The notes under the pieces are model-generated. The model saw nothing but the letters and a program-made list of their open reading frames with translations, was not told the origin of the DNA and searched no databases. Positions 57,480-64,000 of a DNA stretch of 64,000 bases are shown here, one piece after another. The position numbers and the translations under genes are program-made. The DNA lies in the NCBI GenBank assembly GCA_028583605.1, contig CM053326.1:34814931-34878930 (forward strand), given 5' to 3'. How positions within the stretch are numbered: position 1 is the stretch's first letter; every line of letters begins with the position of its first letter. The stretch comes from Dastarcus helophoroides. Taxonomy: Eukaryota; Arthropoda; Insecta; Coleoptera; Bothrideridae.

Positions 57480-60400
57480 TCCGCTTCAAATAATGCAAGA
57501 ATAAATCACGTTTCTTATGTTTTTGATAAATAAATCACTTAATATTCTCGTGATAGAAATTCATGTATATCCGAATGTGTCCTGCATTTCCCGATTAAAC
57601 TTATAACTGAGTTTGTAGAAACTTAAGACAAACTTGCTTTAGTTTTTAAAGATTTACCTATTTTGTTGCGAAATAGCAACGGAAATAATTTTTCACTCGA
57701 CGGAGGCTTGTAAACTTCTTCAAAATTTAAAATTAAGAGAGAAGTATTTAGAATATCCCCTGAAATGGCTTGGCAGCTTTCTGCTAAACTTTTAAAACCC
57801 AACTGGATTTTATAGAGGTTTCCCATGTAAAAGCACTTCGAGTTGAAACAATTAAATTTCCTACTTATTTCGAATCCTCTTCTCTTCGCTTACTCAGCGA
57901 AATATAACGGTAATATCTTTATAGAAGTAATACATTTTTCTCCATTTCGCCATGTACGGATATTTTGGGAGATTTTATAAATTATGGTAATATAGGGCAT
58001 TTTATTATTTCGGTCACATCCCGAAAGCAAGGCAATAAGATTAAAAACGAAAAAACGCCCTAACTTTTCATACAATGAAAGCAATTTGGAAAGTTGAAAT
58101 TTATATCCTGTACTCGTAGACAAGTAGTGTCGTATTAGATAACATCTACAATAAAATTCAATTCTCTTTTACAAAACATTTCTTACAATGCTGTGAGCAA
58201 AAGCCAGACATCAGATAATCTTTCCTTGCCTTTTACCCTATGGAAGGAGGACCTGGAGCTTTTATAAATGACCCTCTCCTGTTCAAAATGCCCAGCAAAG
58301 CATACAAATTTACGAAATACTTCGAAGAAAGTTTCAAATATAGAAAGGGAAACTTTTGATATTACTCAAATCAATATGCATCAAACGTCTTGAATACCAC
58401 TCTATATTCTGACAGCTGATTTGAACCTAATGTTAGTCCTTTGTCTCCCTAGGCTGTGCTTGACACTTGCGATACTGCGGCTTCCTAATAAATAAGTGCA
58501 AAGCGGATTTTCTTTCGTGTACGATTTTCGTTCGTTCAGCAAAGATAAACTCAGGATTAGCCACTTTTTAAATACCAACTTTTTAACATTGTAAAAGTCG
58601 CTTTTTTTCGAAATAATATTTTAATAATAAAAGCTTCAACTTTTTTTCCCAAAATTTGACTAATTTAAATTTAACTTTTTTCCTAACTTTTGAAATTTTT
58701 CTGAAAATTTCGACATATTTCTCGAATTTTCGATGTTTTTTTTTCCTCGAAATTTTGATTTTTTTTATACCTTTTTTTAAAATCCAACTTCCTGGAAATT
58801 TTGACTTGTTTCTTAAGATTTGCCTTATTCTCGAAATGTTATCTCGAAATTCAGCTGCTGCCTAAGGATTTTTCTCAGAAATTCATCGTTTTTTTCTTTT
58901 GGACTTTATCTTCTGCTGGAAAGTTCAACTTTATTAACAAATTTTGACTTTTTTTCTCAAAATATGACTTTCTTTGTAAAATGCCAATATTTTTTTATAC
59001 AGTGTGACCCGAACCATACCAAACTAAGGCACGACTTCTAAGAAACACATCGATTTTGTTTGTAAGGCGATAACTTCTGCCGCAAAAGTCGTAACCGAAA
59101 TTTCATTCTTCTATGCGAGAGTGTCATCTCCCAAAATTTCTCAAACGTTGCATATGATACGACATTAAAAAGAATTTTTGGTTATATAAACACTAGTACT
59201 CCGTTATTGAAATTTGATCAATTCGTTTAGAAGATACGAAGTCTCGAAAAATGCAAAAATTAACTCGATTATACGAGAGTAAATCAAATATGAACCGGAA
59301 TTTGTTTTTAAAAATTAATTGGTACAAGAAAAACGATTGAAAAGCAGGGAAAGGCTTGACCATTGGACCGTGTGGAGTTCTTGGGTACTTGTAAATCCGA
59401 CACGCTGTCGTCAAGCAATGTAGGCAAGAACGCGTCAATTTATCTATTGGATGCTGATTGCCAAAAAAAAGCATATTTTAGCAACCAAATGAAATCCTTA
59501 ATGTACAAAAGTAATAATAATAATAATGAAAAAACTTAATTTAATTTAATGCTGAGCATCACCCCAGGTTTTTCAGTAGTAAACGCTTTAAAACTGAAGA
59601 ACCTTAAAATAGAGTATGTACATCATGTATCAGTTTTTTTTATTATACTTTATTTCATCATATTCTTGAAACGTCATCGATGATTAATAGGCAGACAGAA
59701 AGGTATCATATACACGTGCCACATAATAATGGCTGTAATAATTTTAGCAGGTTCTCGTTATTTCGTCTATGCATTCAATCGATAAATCAAGACTTCGTAA
59801 TTAAAATCAGATCCGCACTAAGCCATAGCGCCATAAAAATTGTTTCATTGGAGCACAATAAAACGAAATCGTTATCAAATAAGATGAGTGGATTTGTCTA
59901 AGAATTTCAGCGTCTTCGTCCTAATTCGTTCGTCGAAAGTTTCCAACAAACTCTACTAAATTAGGTCTGAGAAAATTGCTTTTTCACGAAAATTACAGTT
60001 CTTGTTAACGTTTTCTTTGATTATTCTATTGAAATTTGCACGAAAGGATAAGTTTATACAAAACGTTTGAAAACGAAATAATTCAGCATTTCACTTTATG
60101 AACTGCTCTCGCATAATCCGACTAATTAAAATGTACTATTGTGTTAATTAGTGTCAAAACAATAAATTACAATGTTCTATGAATAGAGAATACCTAGACG
60201 TTGAGAATCAAAACAAAGTAAACAGAATTTATAAGTAAGGGTCTTTTGTTTTGAGATTGGCAGCTATAATTTTTGAACGTTTACGTTACAATTTAATTGG
60301 ACCTCTAAGAATCAGTCCCTACATGTGATTTCATTCATAAAAACTTTGTGAAAAACCAATTTTAATCCCTTAGGATTTAGAAGTTTAAAGCTGGGATTTT

Positions 60401-60900
60401 AACCTTTATAAGTTGCGTTTGTAATATAGCTTTAGTTTCTTCCTTTTATAGCATTTTCGTCCTTATATAATTCGAATATTTCGTAATACCGTATTTAAAT
60501 TTTGTCTGCTATGAATTACAAATTGTCGCATTATCAATTAACTATTTATAATTATGTAAAAAATTTGTTAATTTGTATCTCAAAGTGAAAAATTTTAATT
60601 AACCTTAAAGAAATGAAATAAAGCAATCCGTCTTTTTTCATTTTATTTACCCATGGAAAATATTGTCGGAATAAGGTACGCTTTCAATTTTTTTCCTATT
60701 AACTTCTTTATATTAAAATAGGTATAGAATTAATTAACTCGGTTCTAATGCACTTTTTCAAGAAATGTTTATATTTTTAGAAAAAAAAAATAGTAATCAT
60801 TAAATTATTTGCTTTATGTGGAGGCAGGTTTTTAATTTTTTTTTTTTTTTTTGAGTCTATGGGTAAATTTTAGTTAAAGTTCAGCTTGCATATACTGCAA
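57480..60900. other. Intergenic DNA, no gene seen
   Basis: AT-rich; 58600-58990 is T-rich with the ttttgactttt texture of the AAAAGTC tract on the opposite strand. No domain, RNA gene or bounded repeat recognised. Confidence 0.45.
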
Positions 60901-60904
60901 TATT

Positions 60905-63900
60905 AAAGGGTCTAGCCGTACTTCCATAGTGAAATTGCCCCCACGAGGAACCTATATGGTGATCTACCTCATTACATTTAGGATCACATTAATAATTACT
61001 ATATGTAAATTTTCCCTCTCCATCTTTGGTTACTAAGGCGATAATTAAAAAAAAACCTTCCTCAAGCATCTTTTTTTCTAAGCAACATATTTATTAAACT
61101 ATTAAAGGTAGCAAAGCATAACAAACTAATGGTGATGGTACACTGTAGGGTCTATTTTACAAACATTTTTGGGGAAGCTAGCCCCCCTACAAATATTAAT
61201 AAAAAAAAACAAATAAAAATGTTCAGTATTAATTTCTGTAGGGTCTCTTTAAGTGACCACTCTACAAAAAATATGAAAAATGTGTCCATATATTTTCTAA
61301 CAGCGTGCCAAGTTTCGTTAAAATCCAAGGGGTGCACCATGTCAAAAAAATTAAATATGTCTGCCCATGAGCTCTGCGCCTGTTGCCTTGTATATTTGAA
61401 ATAAATATAATTATCCTACTTTAAAAACGTTTCCACATTAAATGAAATACTTTTTCAGATTGCTTGAGGAATAAAAGTTTATATTAATTTAAGTAATAAT
61501 ATTTTTATTTTCAAGTTACAGGCTGTTTCATTATAGAGGTAAATAAAATTAGTTTTATTTATATTTCGGAAACCCTTTGACTTAGCTTCATAGAATTTCG
61601 TACACGGTATCAGTACTTTACAGGCTAACATCTTCATTTATTTAGTTTTTTTATGCCAGGGGCTTACGTTAGGATATTGACATTAAAGCTTTATATGAGA
61701 AAAGGGGTACGCCACTGTTTTTTAAGGATTTGAAAAAACGAAAGTTTAAAAATGGTCACCAAATACCAAAAAATGTATAACTGAATGCAGGAGATGATTT
61801 TTGCAAACTTATAAAAATTCATACAGGGGCTGCGACAAAATGAGAAAATAGTTCAATTATTTTTGGCATGTAACCATATTTTGCAGTACATTTTATAGCT
61901 TTAAATGCAACTCCCTTGCTAGGATTCAAGTTGCACACCAAACTTGTTTTTTTTATTGTCTTTGCAACCATAAGTTACTTTTTGAATTTCATTAATTTTA
62001 TTTGAAGATATATTAGGAAGTATATCCTGCAGCGTGCAAACTTCCATTATCATTTTCTTTAAAATAAAGCAGTTATTTAGGCATATGGAAACAATTCTCC
62101 TAAGGCAGTCTATTACAAAATAAATTATTTCACTTGCTCACTTGCAAGTATTGTATAAATAGACAATCTGTTGAATTGTAGAAGTACTCTATTAAAATTA
62201 TTTTATAAAAATAATGTATGTTTTTTTCATAAGAGCTTGGAATGTTTAACCGACCAATAAATAAATAATGATGACGATAGGTGGCAAAATTGTTCTGAAA
62301 TTAGTAACAAAATTCCGATATAAAGGATACAGGAGCTCCGACTAATAAAATACGGAACTAAATGTAATATGATCTACCCTTTATAGTAACATGTCATCAA
62401 ACATCTACCTGTCTACATCGTCATTTTGAATGAGATATTCAGTAATTCATTTTTTATTAGCCACTCTCAGAGTTTTGCTACTAATTTCAAAACAATTTTT
62501 ATTGGAGTGTCATTTGTCGAAAAGATGAGATATTTATTAGTTATTTTTATAAAACAATTTTATCACAGGTACCCTTCCCGCAATCGAATAAACCATTTTA
62601 ATTAGAGATAAATTCACTTTCTTGTCACAATCGTAGAGATACTACATGGTCTACCATCATTTTTACTCCTATATAGAAAAAAATAAATAAATAAACCAGA
62701 ATAAAAGGTAAAGATTTTACTGAATCTGAATGAGAAGCACACTACCTTATATCTTAAAAAATTAATCAAATTAAAAATAGTTAAAATATCAAATGGGTTT
62801 TCCAACGATATGCAACATGGGCCCCTTTCCATTAAAATTGTTGAAAGAGATGCAAGCCCTGTTCAGCAGGTTGTCGTTAAAACGGCTAAATTTAACTTGA
62901 TTTAAACAGAATCAACCTATTTTTGCATTTTTTATAACAATAAAAAAAAATCCTACCATTTATTAGCTCTGTTAAGTTTTTGTTGCTTCACCTCGTATAT
63001 AAATTGCTATAAATTTGCAAAGGTATTTTCCTACTCTCAGTTATACATTTTTTGGTACTACATAACAATTTTAAAACTTTCATCTTTTTAACACTTTAAC
63101 ATACAATGACATGGCGTTTTTCTCATATGAAAATTTATTATAAATATTCTAACGTACGCCACTGGCGTTTGAAAAAAAAATTGAATAAATGCAAAAGTTT
63201 CCCTTTAATATACTGATAATATGTATCAACTTTTATGACGCTAAGTCAAAGGGTTTCAGAAATAAAAATAAAAATAATTTTATTTTCCTCTATAATGAAA
63301 GAGCCTGTAACTTGGAAATAAAAAACATTAGAACTTGGATTTATATAAACTCTTATTCCTTAAGTAATCCACAAAGTTATATTATTTAATATGGAAACGC
63401 ATTTAAGGTGGGGTAATAATAATAATAGTTACATTTACTTCATATCAGCAGGCTAAGAGATTATATGCAGACATATTAAATTTTTTGTTCATATGTTGCA
63501 CCAACTGGATTTTAATGAAACTTGGTATGCTGTTAGGTGACATATGAATACATTTTCTGTATTATTTGTAAAGTGGTCACTCCAAAAGATATTATAGAAA
63601 TTAATAATGAAAATTGTTATTCGTATTTTATTAATATATCTAGGGGGGGCTAGATCCCCTGAAAAAAAATTATAAAATGGATCCTGCAGTTTACTATCAC
63701 AATCAGTTTGTTTTAATTCGCTAGCTTCAATAGTTTAGCAGATAGATCGCTTAAAAAAAAGGTGCCTGAGGAAGATTTTTTTTAATTATCTCCATGGTAA
63801 CCGAAGATGGAATGGGGAAATCCACCTATATTAATTTCTAATGACATTCTGTACGTAACGACATAAATAAGGATATACGTTCCCGGTGGGAGCGACGTCG

Positions 63901-63926
63901 CTATGGAAGTACGGCCAGACCCTTTG
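60905..63926. mobile_element. Large foldback element, about 3.0 kb with arms of about 950 bp
   Basis: Left end aagggtctagccgtacttcc and the reverse complement of the right end, aagggtctggccgtacttcc, start arms that stay alignable inwards: ggttacta against ggttacca, ctagccccccta, gaccactcta against gaccactttac, ctgtttcattatagag, accctttgacttagc, gtacgccac, taccaaaaaatgtataactga. The left arm runs to about 61850 and the right arm back to about 62960. The central 1.1 kb lacks a recognisable transposase. The arms differ by many substitutions and small indels, so the insertion is old. Superfamily unknown; no clear target duplication. Confidence 0.78.
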
Positions 63927-64000
63927 GAATTTAAAAAACGTGAAACTTTAAAAATTAAATAGTCGAAAAAAATTATCAAAATTCTGAGTGTAGGCAGTTC

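Noticed and set aside
61129..61404. 91-codon frame ending in a cysteine-rich tail
   Set aside because: Lies inside an arm of the 3-kb foldback; the matching arm does not keep the frame open.
1..64000. CRISPR arrays, operons, rRNA or prokaryotic systems
   Set aside because: No regularly spaced short repeats, ribosome-binding sites or dense coding; the content is plainly eukaryotic.

Overview
The window reads as nuclear DNA of an arthropod, most likely an insect. It is AT-rich and intron-rich, with interspersed Penelope-like elements, RTE-, CR1/Jockey- and I/R1-type LINEs, Tc1/mariner and pogo-like remnants, solo LTRs and foldback repeats. There are no bacterial-style operons, rRNA or CRISPR arrays. 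Order and species cannot be set from the sequence alone. Nearly all long open frames are broken transposon coding pieces or chance frames in low-complexity DNA.

The one host gene that can be assembled lies on the minus strand between 28838 and 17716. Five exons (28838-28787, 28002-27979, 24425-24408, 21460-21278, 17921-17716) are joined by phase-1 introns and give 483 nt, a 160-residue secreted protein. It has a signal peptide, a short proline-containing linker encoded by two microexons (24 and 18 nt), and two trypsin-inhibitor-like (TIL) domains of ten cysteines each. A second, paralogous first exon (11311-11260) has the same length, phase and promoter spacing and marks a tandem duplicate whose other exons I do not find. 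The introns hold a Penelope-like element with a 13-bp target duplication (intron 2), a Tc1/mariner-like remnant with long inverted ends (intron 4) and foldback repeats.

Region by region: 1-2000 RTE/craft-like LINE, minus strand; 2031-3022 foldback element; 3-9.6 kb AT-rich DNA with a Penelope-end palindrome (6080-6345) and a 3 x 542-bp tandem repeat (7229-8848); 9.6-17.6 kb small transposons, the paralogous first exon and Penelope-end fragments; 17.7-28.9 kb the TIL gene; 29-31.5 kb no gene seen; 31.5-44.2 kb fragments of one CR1/Jockey-type LINE family, an RTE piece, a transposase remnant and a pogo-like tail; 45.4-48.1 kb a degenerate AAAAGTC-type tract split by a solo LTR; 49.2 kb a second solo LTR; 52.3-56.6 kb three LINE fragments; 56.8-57.5 kb an inverted and tandem repeat unit carrying a hammerhead ribozyme; 60.9-63.9 kb a 3-kb foldback element with arms of about 950 bp.

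The most striking signal is self-cleaving RNA architecture. A well-formed type I hammerhead ribozyme lies at 57362-57418. Two further repeat families (the Penelope termini and a dispersed family of about 200 bp) carry hammerhead-like cores with complementary stem I and stem II arms but one extra nucleotide after CTGAAGA. Three unrelated-looking repeat families in one 64-kb window therefore share this fold.
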